A stretch of 64,000 nucleotides of DNA, taken from assembly GCA_036346395.1 (NCBI GenBank), contig CM070594.1, positions 26,197,385 to 26,261,384 on the forward strand. The letters run 5' to 3'. Below the pieces are notes generated by a model. It worked only from the letters and a program-made list of their open reading frames with translations. It was not told where the DNA came from and did no database searches. How positions within the stretch are numbered: the first letter of the stretch is position 1; every line of letters begins with the position of its first letter. Shown piece after piece: positions 1 to 11,864 of the stretch. The stretch is from Hsuehochloa calcarea (lineage: Eukaryota > Streptophyta > Magnoliopsida > Poales > Poaceae). The translations under genes and the position numbers were made by a program.

Positions 1-430
1 GGATACCCACAAAGGAACTCACACCAGGCTAAAATGCTTACAGCGATAGCACACTACAAGTCAAAACCCAACCGTTAAGTACAAGCTCCAACCATACCTT
101 TCTGTCTCTCAAATCTCAATGGCTCACTGCAGTCTAAAGCCAGCCATAAAACCACGTTTGGCCATGCCTTTCTGTTCCCCGATGGCTCACTGCGACAAAA
201 AAACTCCGGAGGCAGCCAATTGTGCTCATGCAAGCATATCTGATGCCATCTTCAGCAGCACTTCACCCTGTAGCTTGATGGTTGCACGGTGACTTATTTG
301 AGCATTTGAGGAGCTTCCAACATCCTTGCATTCAGCACTCCAGGAAAGACATAAATGCCTTTTTGAAAAGTACATACACTAACCCCTGATTAAAACTTGA
401 CCTCTTAGTGATCTATGATGCCCATCACAG
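1..430. other. 3' flank of the ESD4-like gene
   Basis: This stretch lies downstream of the stop codon of the minus-strand protease gene and should contain its 3' untranslated region. I see no open reading frame, repeat or clear polyadenylation signal that I would defend. Confidence 0.5.
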
Positions 431-3400
431 TTATTCGGCCCTCAAATTCAAGATTTCCTTGGCAGTCCTCCTCCGGAAGTAAGGCATGTGTTTCTATGAA
501 AGACGGTCCATTTCAAACACCATTTTAGTTAATTTAGCATGTAATACGCATCAGATCTTGTTTAAACTTCTGCAAGATACAGCATATTGATTGACAAGAA
601 AAACAAGAGCCAATTTAGTACCTGCCCAAAAATAAGGTCCATATGTCTGCTGTAGAAGTCCATGTATTTGAGCATGAACATGCCACAATCCCACCTAATA
701 TAACAGATGCCAGAGTGAGTAGTACACTAGGCAAATTTTGGAAGAAGGTAAGAGTAATGCTGTGGGAAACTATAATATTCTCTACTCAACACTGATGACA
801 TGTACAAGGTCAAGCAGCAAAAACGTTATTTGCACCTCTTATTGTACAAGGTCAAGCAGCAAAACAATGATAGCCATACCAGGAACAAAGATAAGAAAAA
901 TACCCATTCTCCTGCAAAGGAAGGTTTTTGACACCTTCCATCTTCCACGAAAGAGCATCAATCTGTTGGCCACTCTTGTCTTTTACCTCATCAACAAGAT
1001 ACCTGGCCTTTTAGAGATGGAAAAAGTTGAAGTTAGAATCGCCAACAAATGCAAGCAAATATGAAACGAAAAAAGAGAGAATTAATGCACATCGTTTGCA
1101 ATTGGCTAATTGGCTTTTGTAATGTTTTCCACAAAGTACAATTATAAATGCTTCTGTATTTACATGATCCTTCAATGATTTATATGACCACTACTGTTCT
1201 AGTTCTTGCCTGGACCTCCAGAAGATTTTATCACAACAGCTGCAGCATCTCCCTCCATCCCTCACACACGCACACACATACACGCACGGGCGTACACACA
1301 CAGTGGGAGGGAGGGGCAGAGAGAGGCATTTCAGATTCCACCAGATTTTCTTACATATAGACACATAGCAGCATGTTGTTAATCAGACAGAGTTAGATAA
1401 CATCACTTACTAGGATTCTCAGGGCCTTCGTGTCCATGCTACCAAGTGAATCAAGATACTGAAACTTTTTGTCCCTTATGTTGATGACTGCTAAACACCA
1501 ATGCACCTCCTTGTGTATGGGAACATAAATCTGGACAAAAAGTTAGAAATAACTAGTTTCAGTTAGATGAATAGTCAAATCCCAGGAGGATGTAAGGTTG
1601 AAAAGAGGGCCCAAAAAACATTTACCTTATCGCACTCAATTAGGCTGTACCCTAACTTCCTTTTTGTTGTCCATCTCCTAACGGCCTTATAATCATACCC
1701 ACCAGCAATCAGCTGACAAACCAAAACAGGAGAAAAATTATGAGGCTAACTAGTTTGTTGACTTTGTTCAGGTGACATAAATAATCTATTATGATGTATG
1801 ACTAATGGAAACTGAGCTCAAAGACAATATATATCAGTAGCATAACATAATCTGCCAGTAAAAGTAATGATATCAGCTGATACTATGAATATGGAATCAT
1901 TAGAATTAAATAGTATTACACTGAACCGTACTACTTTAATAGCATGCACAAGTTCAAATATAGTAATGACAGAAACGCAAGAATTAAAAAAGCTAATAGA
2001 ATTTGGAGCAAAAAAAAGGTCTAGAATTAAGACATGGCACGTGCACTAAGCAGAATCAAGCAGAAGACACCTGACTCTTAACTTTACAGGGATTCAAGTA
2101 AAGATCATAACAAGGGAAAGGTAAAGCAACGGCTAATGATGTTCCAGATCATTGGATATAGTGGCGGACCTTCTTGTAGAAAAAGGTGTTGAAGAAGTGG
2201 CATTTTAAGAACTTGTGAGGTTCTCTCAGTTCTCTCTCTTTCAGCAGCTCAAGATACAAATTTATGACCTGAAAAGAGTGAAAATATATATGCTAATGTT
2301 AAATTCTATATGCTTAACTCTCGAGTCCGAAAAGAGCGAAAACATAGCAGAAGCAATAAAATACCTCATCATTTAGCCACTCCTTGTCATTCAAGCACTG
2401 CACGATCTCTCTTGTTATGACAATATTTGAAGCCTCATGTACTGCCAATCTTTCACGTCTGGCAAAAGGGCCTTTTTAGATAGTGATAATTAAGCTAGAC
2501 ATTTGCACAAGAAATGTGCCAATTGCCTACTGTGTCTTAACAATATCAGACAAGAAGAAAAACCTGTTCCTGCCACCAAGAGCACGACGAACAATGTCCT
2601 CATCCTCATCCATCAGAGGAATAAAAGGTTCAGGCACCTTCTGAAGTGCATGTGAGCACAGATATTAGCAAAGAGAAATGGAATAACATGTTCTTCAGTA
2701 AGAAGATCGTTCACTAGTTTGGTTATAGCATTTTAGCCTTTTTCCCCCCTTTAACTGTAAGTGCAATTTCAGTATTCGGAAATAACAACATAAAGCATTT
2801 TTTTTAGTTTACAGTGTAGATGAGATTGCAAACCCACAGGTTTGTACATAGTCACCAGACTCCCACAACCCCCGCATACCATGTACCAGATTCATCGATG
2901 CGGGTATGATTAAATGGAGCATGGTACACCATTCCTCGTAATTTAGAGCGTAATTTAGAAGGAAAAGTGGCGTATCATGTCCCACAGCCCTGTTCCTCGA
3001 CCCGGTCGACCCACGTTCCTGGTGACTATGGGTTCGTATCCCAAAATACATTGAAAATAAAATGCTTGGATCATAATGAGGTTAACATCCTTTGGTATGC
3101 TCTATATTTTTGGAATATGGGAGTAACAACAAACCAGATTATTTATAACCAATTCGTATAGAGCTAGAAGGCTAGAGAAATATCTATTTCAACAGATATA
3201 AAAAAGCATAAAAACAATTTGACTCTCATACATATTTCTTTGTTTCCTTATGAATTTTATCGTGAGTTTAAACGAACAAACCAGTTGCATGCCACAGCAA
3301 TGAACAAGTTGTCATCTATGCTCCATAAATCATGGTATCCAACAACAAGCTAACAGTATCACGTCAAGTGTACTAGCACTATGTACAAGTCAACAATGTT

Positions 3401-4750
3401 AATATTATATTCATGTTGGTGACTGGTGAGGCAAACAAACTAAAAGTTAGTTTTATTTTCATTGCTATATTTTGAAAATGCCTCACAAGTCACACCTTTA
3501 TCCATTCTATTATTACCAAATAATTAGTTCACAAAATAAACAGTGTTTCTTGGAGATTTTTAATCATCATATTATACAAAGATGAAGAACGCCTACTCCT
3601 TTGGCTTTACTAACACCAAACTCCTTTCCCAGCAACTCAAACCCTAACCTATCCTCCGACGACTCCCATGCTTTGTTCAACGTAGCTATTAAGCGAACAA
3701 GAAGATGAACTAAACATGTTCCTTACTTCCTTTCATGACCACATTTTTAGCAAGCGCTTTTAGTCAACCACAGCTACGGTGTTTTGTGGGCATCTTGGGG
3801 TGTACGCTTATGGCCTGAGTTCTAGCTCTTGGGTATAACAAACCCATACATTTTCGACAAAGTTCTAGTCCTTCTATTCAATTACAGCGAGTAAGTTGGG
3901 CACAAATTCACAGCAACAACAACACCCTTTATGTGCAGCGCTTAACATTGTATCATTATACAGTTTATACACTATATTCATCATAAAACAAAGCAAGGAA
4001 GATCCAATAAAGATGTACCTCTTTCTTGGGCGTGGTCTGCGGGAGGACCTCCGCGAGCCGCTCAAGTCCGAGGCGGCCCTTCTCGGCGAGACGCACCTCG
4101 AACTCAATTGTCCTAAGCTTGGCATCCCGCTTCCGTCTGGACGCCTCGTACAGCTCTCTGTACAGCGGCACCCTCCTCACCACCACCGTACCCTTCACCT
4201 CTTCCTCGTCCTCTTGCTGTTCCTCTCCCACCTTTCTATCCTCCCCGTCATCGACGGTGATCACCTCAGCGGTCGCCTCCGCCCCTCTCAGCACATCGGT
4301 GGAGGGGGTAGGCGGCGGGGGGTGGGAGACACTGTTGACGAGCTCGACGTACTGGTCGAGGCCTAGAGATTTGGGTGGCGAGGACGGAGAATACCACGAG
4401 TAGTTTGAGTGGGGCCGGGTGGGGCCGAGGCGAAAGGCGCGGAGGACGCGTTGGGGCCCATGGATGGGGCGAGGGAGCGGCGGCGGTGGCGGGAGGCGGC
4501 GGCGGGGGAACGAGGAAGAGGTGGAGGCTGTGGCAGTGGAGGTGGAGGAGGAGGGGCCCGGCGAGGATGAGGAGGAGGCGGGGAGGCGAGTAGAGGAAGG
4601 GTGGAGAGGCGGAGCGGGAGAGGTGGGAAGGAGGGACGGGAGGGGCGCGAGCTTGGGCTTCTTGGAGGGAGGAGGAGGGGAGGGCGGGAAGGAGGGGAGG
4701 AGGCGGTGATCGGCGGAGAGACGCTTGCGGCTGTCGGTGAGGGCGCCCAT
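431..4750 (-). CDS. ESD4: ESD4-like SUMO protease (Ulp1/C48 family), 9 exons
   Basis: The product is a cysteine protease that matures SUMO and removes it from proteins, in plants mainly at the nuclear periphery. Coding exons in order of translation are 4750-4019, 2640-2564, 2458-2365, 2268-2170, 1712-1626, 1530-1411, 1007-904, 694-622 and 493-431. They total 1449 nt, or 482 aa plus stop, against about 489 aa for Arabidopsis ESD4. All introns have GT/AG ends and phases agree. The N-terminal ~150 residues are Pro/Ser-rich and start MGALTDSRKR, the family-typical start, so I use ATG at 4750; an upstream in-frame TTG is not a credible start. VITVDD at residues 163-168 resembles a SUMO-interacting motif. 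The C48 domain is residues ~247-482, with His373 (VHW), Asp390 (LDS), Gln435 and Cys441 (WDCG). No break is seen, so the gene looks functional. The closest alternative is an ELS1-type paralogue. Confidence 0.95.
2641..4018 (-). other. Intron 1 of the ESD4-like gene (1378 bp)
   Basis: This is the longest intron of the protease gene, bounded by GT after the codon for Glu244 and AG before Lys245. It is AT-rich apart from a more mixed block near 2810-3060. I recognise no transposon ends, RNA gene or ORF with family similarity. Confidence 0.7.
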
Positions 4751-5756
4751 CGCCGCCGGCAAGCGGCCTGAGGCGGAAACCCTAGACGAATTTCTGTGCT
4801 TCCTTCCCTTGCTGATTTCCGGTGCCTCAGCTCAGATCGAGGCTGAAAAGTGGCAAATGCGAGGCCCGGCAAAGGGCCTAAGGCCCATCTTGGCGCGTTA
4901 CTTAGCCCGGCCGTGCCGTGCTAGCCTATAGACTGAGGCACCAACTTAATCTCGCCTCGGTAGTCTCATGGCCTGTGACAGGACCCAGCACGTTTAGCTA
5001 GCCGGGCATGTGCCAGCCCATTTCGGTTGAAAATTTTAATAAAATGTAAAACCAAATCCAAAAAAATATGTAAAGTTCAAAACGTTACAATATAAAATTA
5101 TAAATGAACTATATAGAATTCAAAAAATATTAAATAAAATCACATAAATTAATAAGTCAAACGTATAGAATTCAATAAACACAAATAAAATCACATAAAT
5201 TAATAAGTTAACCTTATATAATTCAAAAAGCACAAAATAAAATCACACAAATATTACAAAATGAACGCGCCTAACGGGTTGAGCCAGCCTGGCCCGCTGG
5301 GCTAAGGTCGTGACCCAAGCACAACTCAGTGCGTTAGGCCAAGCCAACATGTTTCGTTTAGGTGGTGGGTCGTGCCACGCCTAGGATGGACCAACAGTAT
5401 TGTGCTTCAGTCCAGCTCGGCTCACATGACCCATTTGGTCACCTCTAGATTGAGAGGTCAAGCGGGCGGTGCTTTTAGGAAATAGGGATAAGGGCATACC
5501 GTCCCATGTGGCGAGGTCGGGCGGCCGCCCTAGCTCCTCCTCTGACCGAAGTCCCCCTGTAACACCTCGGACCAAAACTCACTTAATGCCTAGCCCACTG
5601 TGGGACAGACCTGCACACACGTAGCACCCCACTTACACTTTCGTCATCGTTTCGTGTAAAATGGATAACCCGGAGGTGCTAAGTTTGGACCTAACATGAA
5701 TTATATACTACTACAACTCACTTTTGACAAGCAATGTATAACTAATCTCACCACAC
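4751..5756. other. 5' flank of ESD4-like gene with repeat-derived sequence
   Basis: The first ~120 bases would hold the 5' UTR and promoter of the minus-strand protease gene; no TATA box stands out. From about 4860 the sequence has repeated GC-rich words such as tagcccggcc and gggctaaggtc around an AT-rich core. That is a pattern seen in grass repeats, but I cannot name the family. Near 5570 it contains tgtaacacctcgg, similar to the start of gypsy LTRs elsewhere in the window. Confidence 0.4.
5112..5266. repeat. AT-rich tandem repeat, ~52 bp x 3
   Basis: Three imperfect units begin at about 5112, 5164 and 5215, each starting tata(g/t)aattca and followed by aaataaaatcaca. They sit inside the AT-rich core of an unidentified repeat. 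No coding potential. Confidence 0.75.
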
Positions 5757-6590
5757 TGTTGGTGATATGCCCTAGAGGCAGTCATAGAGACGATTGTATC
5801 ACAACTATATTTATGAGTTATTGAATAAATGCTATTTTGTTCCTTGAATGAATCATCAGTTATAAAGATCAACGAGTATGTGACTTGTTAGTGAAGCTCT
5901 TGTAACTTATGATGATGTCGTTCTAAATGTACCCATGGTCAGATGTTATTGGTCGGAACACTAGTGACTCTATTGACCAGCACATGTGTTGATTGATGAC
6001 CATGTTTCACCAGTCATGGATATATGGATATCGAATTAATAATGTGAACACATGTTAGAGAACATGGTGTTGGATTGACCCACCTTGAGACACTGCTAAG
6101 ATTATTATGATTTCATGTGTCATTAGTTAGTCTCAAGAAATGATGGTGTATAATACATAGACTTGATATCAGCATGGTTTCCTACATGTGTAAAAGTATA
6201 CTTCGGGGTTACCAAACACTATTTCGTAACTGGGTAGTTATAAAGGTAGCTTTCAGGTATGCTATGAAACATGCGGAGGAATATGACTGGTCGGATATGA
6301 GATTTGCCCCTCCTAACTTAATAGCAGAGATATCTCTAAGCCCCTCGATGTGGTCGGATAAAGAAAGTGCATGATCATGCCACTGGTGGTCGAAGAGTTC
6401 GACCACATGAAGTTATCCTACACTTGATTGAGAAAGTATTGAACAGTCCATGGATGACACAACATCTCACCTGGAGTTCAACTAGATATCGTGAGGCAAA
6501 TGGAGAATACATGAGCTGGTCTTTCAGTTCGATCAGATACAGACTAGTCGTATGGAGATACGAGCTGGTCGTAGTGAGTGGGAACTTACA
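5757..6590 (+). mobile_element. Fragment of a BARE/Angela/RIRE1-like copia LTR
   Basis: The sequence opens with TGTTGGTGATATGCCCTAG, very close to the canonical 5' end of LTRs in this grass copia lineage. It continues with lineage-like phrases (aactgggtagttataaaggtag; an acatggtg block). About 830 bp is present, roughly the first half of such an LTR. It stops where homology to another copia element begins near 6590. The right end, internal region and partner LTR are absent. Confidence 0.7.
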
Positions 6591-6922
6591 TCTAAATTGC
6601 ATTCTATTAGTCTTATTGCTTTATCTTATTGTACTGGCAATTCTAGAAGACTCACAATGATCAAAGGTCAAATAGAACAAGTGTTCTTTCATATGGACCG
6701 AAGTGAGATTTTTGGTTATTCTCTGGAAATTGAAACTTTTTGAGCTCTCGTTGCCTTATCTCACTTGCCTATGCTATTCTGAAGCCAGTTTTGTCATTTC
6801 CTAGGCTTTCTCTTGCTTATGGACCAAGTTGTGCCTTTGCGCGAAAACAGCGAGTTTTTACTTTTTAAACCACAAACTTATATTTTCTGGGAAATTGCCA
6901 ATGTGTTCATCAAGGGGGAGAT
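6591..6922 (+). mobile_element. 3' internal end of a copia element (polypurine tract side)
   Basis: This segment is homologous, in inverse orientation, to 61569-61890 near the right edge. Shared words include gatcaaaggtcaa, gttctttcatatggacc and atggaccaagttgtgcc. It ends in the polypurine tract caagggggaga directly before the LTR. Everything upstream of the element has been lost at the junction with the preceding LTR fragment. Confidence 0.7.
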
Positions 6923-8777
6923 TGTGGATATCGTGGGGATATATGCATGATCTTAGGATGATGAGTCAATTGGCAATGGCGTTGTTGGTTTGAAAAATCT
7001 CGCGTTTTGAAGCGCTCTGTCTTTGTCGAGATTCTGGTCCGTCCGCCAAGCCAAGCCGGCCGATCGGGCCGTAGTGTAGTCCGATCCGGCCGTGAGCATT
7101 GCGGTCCGACCGGCCCTGATTGATGGTGGATTTTGGGCTAGGCCAAAAATAGGTTGTGAAGGCATGAGAGGGGAGTCTCCTGGATGTGGTCACATAATTT
7201 TTGGAGCTCCAAGTCAAAAGTTCTATTCATTTGAAAATTCCAGAGAGTTTTGGATTTTCAAGTTGAAAATTTGGCTAAGTCATTTGGAGCGGTCGGACCG
7301 GTGTTATGAAATCGGTCAGACCGGCGTGAAATCGGAACAACCGGTGGGTATGGCAGTCAGACCAGCTTCCACTTGAACTTCGGCCACTTTGGCATTGTTG
7401 TGTTTTGATGGTGTCTATTGTATGAGTTTCAATGCTTTATTGTTGAATATTGCATTGTTGAGCTAATGTGGGTCAAGTTGTGAAGAACTTGTTCCTAGAG
7501 ACGATTTCTTTGTCTATTGCTGTGCAGGTGGCTTGTAGGTCAACGACGTCAACGGCGAGGAGGATCGGGACTAAGCTTGGAGAGCTGAGGTCCAGAACGA
7601 TTATGGATGCCGGGTGAGGTCGTGTGACTCAAGCATGGTGCAGAATGGACAAGATGGTTCGAACGGGCAGTTCGTTGCAGCTGGTTGGATCAAGCGGCGC
7701 GGGGGTCGGTGCAAGTGCCTTAGTGGTTCCGATGGGATTCGGACGGGATAGACTTACCGACATGATGAGAGTCGCTGATCAACCTACACGTGGTGAAGCA
7801 GGCGATTGCTTTAAAAGATTTGTGTGTGTGTGTCCCATTTGTATTGGGCCTTAATGGGAGCCCACTAGAAACCCTAGGCCTTCCTATAAATAGAAGGTGG
7901 GAGTTGGAAAAACTAAAGAAGCATTCATTTGAGAATACCCTAAGTTTTCTAGTGTTTGGAGAGGAGATGAGAGGCTTGGGTTTAGAGAGAGATTTGTTTG
8001 TGTGCTCTTTGATTGAGCTCTTGTCCTCCTTGAGGGAGTGGCTTTGACAAGCAACATCTTGAATCAATCGATCTATGGATGTTTGTTCAAGGATGAAGTC
8101 TCATATATTTTCTTCTCTCTTTTGATGATTTTGGTGCTTCCTTGATCCGGTTGTTTTTGGTTGGTCTCTTGACCTCATTTACCTTGCTATGATGTATGGG
8201 AATACTCCTAGAACCATCTAAATCTTCCATCCCCCACAAGCAAGTTTTGGATCAAAATTTTCATATTTCTAGGTTTTGAACACTCCTTTGGTAAAACATA
8301 AAAAGATCAATTCTTTGTTGTGGATCTAGACGATCGTTGCTAGGAATAGATCCCAGATATCCTTAGGGAGGTGTGCTCCAAATTTGGTCAAGTTTCATCG
8401 GTTGAATCAAAAGTTGGACCAATTTTCGTTTTGGATTTGGGCATTGTGCAGTGCTACTGGACTAAATTGGTCCGACCGATTTTATACCGCCGATCAGACC
8501 GCCAGCCATTTGGACCGCCAGTTGGCTGCCGGTCAGACCGCCAGCTTTTCAAACCGCCATTTTGCCGACGGTCAGACCGGTCCAGTGAGATCAATTCTAC
8601 ATTGTTGAATCTTGTGTTTAAGGGTGAAATCGGATTCAGCACAAGTCTTCTTCTGTGCATTTACTGATATTCTTGGCTTTCATAGCTATTGAAGAAAAGT
8701 GCGTGTTAAATTTGATTAAAGTCAAAAAATTGAGAAAGCGTCTATTCACCCCCTCTAGTCGCCTTTTCGGTCCTACA
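6923..8777 (+). mobile_element. 3' LTR of a truncated copia element (~1855 bp)
   Basis: The LTR starts TGTGGATATC right after a polypurine tract and ends cggtcctaca, giving TG...CA ends. It matches the minus-strand LTR at 59845-61568, apart from small indels. It contains a cluster of GGTC(A/G)GACCG near-palindromes around 7290-7370 and 8470-8590. No primer-binding site follows the right end, so it is a 3' LTR at an element-flank junction. No 5' LTR is present. Confidence 0.75.
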
Positions 8778-9635
8778 GAGTCGCTGCCAGTGGACCCTGT
8801 GCCCCACCTATCAACTGGTCCTGTTCATCTTCTCCATCATCTCGCCCGCGCCAGTGCAACGCCCCTCTCTCTCTCTTTCTCTGAGCACCATTAAGCCAAG
8901 CACTCGAGTGCTCCTCCGGTTTGAACGACCTCGACCACCACCCTCCACCTCGACCTTGTCAAATCAACCACGCCATCTCGTAGCACTTAAATCCCATGAA
9001 TTCACAAGTTTTCACCGCCGGGCTACGACATCGACGTCATTGTCTCGCCCCTTCTCGCTTCTATAAATCCCCCGAGCGCGTCACCACCTTCGCCTCACCT
9101 AAGTCGTACTTTTGCCCTCACTCACTCTTCCTCCCTCACTCTCAATCATCGAGAAGATGACCACGCTTGAGCACTAGAGCTGCCATGGTCCTTATCCGTC
9201 ACTGCCCATTCTTCGCTACCTCAATGAGCCTCAACCTTCAAGGTCGCCATCTTTGAGCCCGCATCATCATGTTCTTGCTAATGATCCCCTTCCTTTCTTA
9301 GTTGGAACACTAGAGCACTGGAGCCAACTTCGCCCTCGCTGTCGGAACAGTGCCGCCACTAAGCTCTCCTTCTTTCTCTTCTTCTCGCTGGTGACTCTCC
9401 TTCAATCTTCTTCGTGTCATTTCATTTGCCTCGCTCCAGGTGAACCCTCTAGGCTAGTCAATCCACCCGTTAGCCCTCCATAGCACCACCGTCGTGTTGT
9501 CCACCTTCTTCAATATTGGTCGTTGCTTCCTTGCCGCTCCCATGCGCCTTTTTGCACGCCGTCATCGCGAATAGCATCGCCGTAGCTTGTAGAAGTTCAC
9601 CTGTGAAAAGATTTGCCACCAATAACTATGTAGAT
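8778..9635. other. GC-rich repeat-derived sequence, no gene recognised
   Basis: This stretch is rich in Ser/Pro/Leu-type codons in several frames and carries short ORFs with no family similarity. Similar GC-rich stretches lie inside the gypsy LTRs at 40.2-43.9 kb and 44.7-47.7 kb, so I read it as LTR-derived rather than a gene. Confidence 0.35.
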
Positions 9636-10440
9636 GTAACATCCCAATTTTTTAGTTTTAATTTTTTTTTTTGTGTAGTTTAGCCCTCTGGAAAATTTCA
9701 CCAATTTGTGTTGAATTAATAAAGCTTAAATGAGACATTCGAAAGTCAAAACAACTTAATGTGATTTATCTAAACATCAATTAATTCTAGAATTATTTAT
9801 TTCAGTTCTTTATGCTTGGAAGTATTTTTTAGTTTTTTTGGGGATTTTTCCAAGTTCATTTACTATTTTTAATTTACCATTTGGATTTTCTGTGTTTTCT
9901 AAAATAAAAAAAATCTAATTAATAATCCAGGAATAGTGCGTGGGCTGCTTTCCTTTCCCGTGGCTCACTTTCTCTCTCTCCCCGGCCTAGTCCACCAGGT
10001 CCGTTTCCATCGCTGCAACCTACTCTCCCTCTCTCTCTCCCGCTCGCACACCTAGCCCCACCTGCTAGCCACCCGTTCATTGCGTCCCATCTGTCAGCCT
10101 TCGCCACCATGCGCTACCGTCGCCGCCCCGAACTGTGCTCTATCATCGCATCGATCTCGGTGTTTGGGTTGAGCACGCCTCTCGGGGCTATTTAAAGCCT
10201 CGAGGACCATCGGGAGGATCACCCGGCAACGTACTACTTTCCGCCGCTGCGACCGGTGACAATGTACTACTGCCTACCGCAGCATCCGGTAATGGTGTAC
10301 TACTGCCTACCGCCGTGTTGTCAAATAGTATTCACATGCACCATCCATCGACTCATTGAGCCACAGAGGGATACGAAGGGTGGCGATCGCGACGGTTGAC
10401 ACCCATTTTTAAAGCTACGTGTGTTGTGCTACGCCATGAT
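9636..10440 (+). mobile_element. 5' part of a gypsy-type LTR
   Basis: It begins tgtaacatcccaatttt. The first ~300 bases parallel the reverse complement of the solo LTR ending at 47743: same opening words, a shared tatgcttgga block and a shared 'tttttccaa..tcattt.ctattt' block, followed by a GC-rich segment with a ctatttaaagcc box near 10190. The 3' end is not recognisable, so the copy is truncated. Confidence 0.5.
10228..10316. repeat. Short tandem repeat, ~36 bp x 2.5
   Basis: The words gtactactgcctaccgc and ccggtaatg/ccggtgacaatg recur at about 36 bp spacing inside the GC-rich part of the gypsy LTR fragment. Confidence 0.6.
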
Positions 10441-11367
10441 TTTATGTGAAAAAATTAGTGGAATTTTTTATGGTACATGTGCTAATACATTTGAAGCTAC
10501 GAGTGCGAGGTAAAAAAAATAAAAATAAAAAAATCCAAAGAAAAAATAATAATTTTAAAGTTTCAAATAGTGTCAGAAATAATTTTTTAATATGCTTTTT
10601 CAATTCCTCTCGCACATCTCGCGGAAGCCTCACCATTTCCATGCCAGGAAAGTATGGACTCCCGCCTTCCATGGCTCCAGGGCATGGCAATGCCCTCTGC
10701 TGTGCTGTGCCCTTGGGGCCGTGCCCTCTACTGTGTTGTGCCCTTGGGGCCGGACTCGGCTTGGTCCGTACTCTAGGGGCCGGATTTCATACATGATGTG
10801 CAGTGAGAAGTCTGACCCCTTGAGGCACGATGGAGAGTGTTATTTTTTGCATTGATGTATAGAGAGGATCAAAATTGTTATTAGCGTGGCCCCTTCGTAA
10901 GACAGAATGACTAGGCCGTTTTTGTAACAGGTTAAATACTTACATGCAATTCTTCACAGGCTCGTTAGTAGAGCGGTAGAGCCTACAACAGCGCAGAGCC
11001 CGATGTTCTAAGTTTCTTCTGAACAACAAATGTTTGTTACAATTTCTCTGACTTTTAATTCCATACAGCTGTTCAGTTCGACTGAAATTTTGCTAGGGCA
11101 ATAATATTTCAGTTGAGCAATATATCATATATCATCTTCAGCTCATAGTAATAGAAAATTTCAGCTTAACGGGATGAAATATATCTTGGAATCTGTTTCT
11201 TCATATTAGGCATCTTGATGCCTTTCTCACACCGTGGCTTCGCTGGCCTTTCTCATGATCAGTTACCGCTCACATTTTTTAGGACTTGCAGTGTTCAGAG
11301 CATGTGCAGGATGCTCACCCCACCACCTTGAGAAATTAACATCCCTTATTTCCTCCCAAATCATGAG
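10441..11367. other. 3' flank of the ABCC gene
   Basis: This lies downstream of the ABCC stop codon on the minus strand. It holds a small duplication near 10690-10755 (cccttggggccg repeated at ~50 bp spacing). Around 10958-11030 is a tRNA-like stretch with weak A-box and B-box resemblance. I see no gene. The transporter's 3' UTR probably occupies the right-hand few hundred bases. Confidence 0.4.
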
Positions 11368-11864
11368 TCAAAAATTAACGTCAGACGACCTGTTTGCATA
11401 CTCTTGAACCAATGCTCCAAAGAGCGACGGTCTTTCGATCAGGTTCGAAGGACGGTCAAACTCCTTCGCTAATCCTGGTAGCACAATAATTCAGATTTTT
11501 AGAAAACAAGATAGTACTGAACACCTTTATGTACAGCTCTGACACTCGCAATGTTGCTAAGAAAATAGTTCTGAAGTAGTGTTACTGTTAAGTGTTAACA
11601 ATGTGCTAAATTTCAGAAGGTTACCTGCATCTATAACCAGCACTCTGTCGCAATCCATTACCGTTGGTATTCTGTGCGCAATGCTAATGATGGTACAGGC
11701 TGAAAAGTCTTCTCGGATGATCTTCTGAATCACCGCGTCGGTTTGGGAATCCACCGAAGCAGTGGCCTCATCCATGAACAATATTCTGCTGTGTTTCAGC
11801 ATGACCCGGCCCAGGCACAGCAGTTGCCGTTGTCCAACGCTCCAGTTCTCACCGTTGTCGACAA
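11368..11864 (-). CDS. ABCC exons 12-13: end of NBD2 and C-terminus
   Basis: Exon 12 (11864-11625) encodes the NBD2 ABC signature (WSVGQRQ), Walker B with catalytic Glu1434, the D-loop region ATASVDSQTD and the switch histidine (IAHR). Exon 13 (11474-11368) encodes the last 34 residues and stop; the family-typical LVQEYA is present near the end. The 150 bp intron between them has GT/AG ends. The acceptor of exon 12 lies only 52 bp from the left end of the copia insertion in intron 11. Confidence 0.93.

Noticed and set aside
2809..3161. Small gene in ESD4 intron 1
   Set aside because: Two short overlapping ORFs on opposite strands, no family motif, no codon bias distinct from intron sequence.
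3896..4931. Several long plus-strand ORFs over the first ESD4 exon
   Set aside because: They are complementary-strand shadows of the GC-rich protease exon; the minus-strand reading joins in phase to eight further exons with catalytic residues.
10958..11035. tRNA gene candidate (ggctcgttagtagagcggtagagcc...)
   Set aside because: It resembles a D-arm/A-box but no complete cloverleaf, anticodon arm or CCA-side acceptor stem could be folded; at best a SINE or tRNA-like relic.
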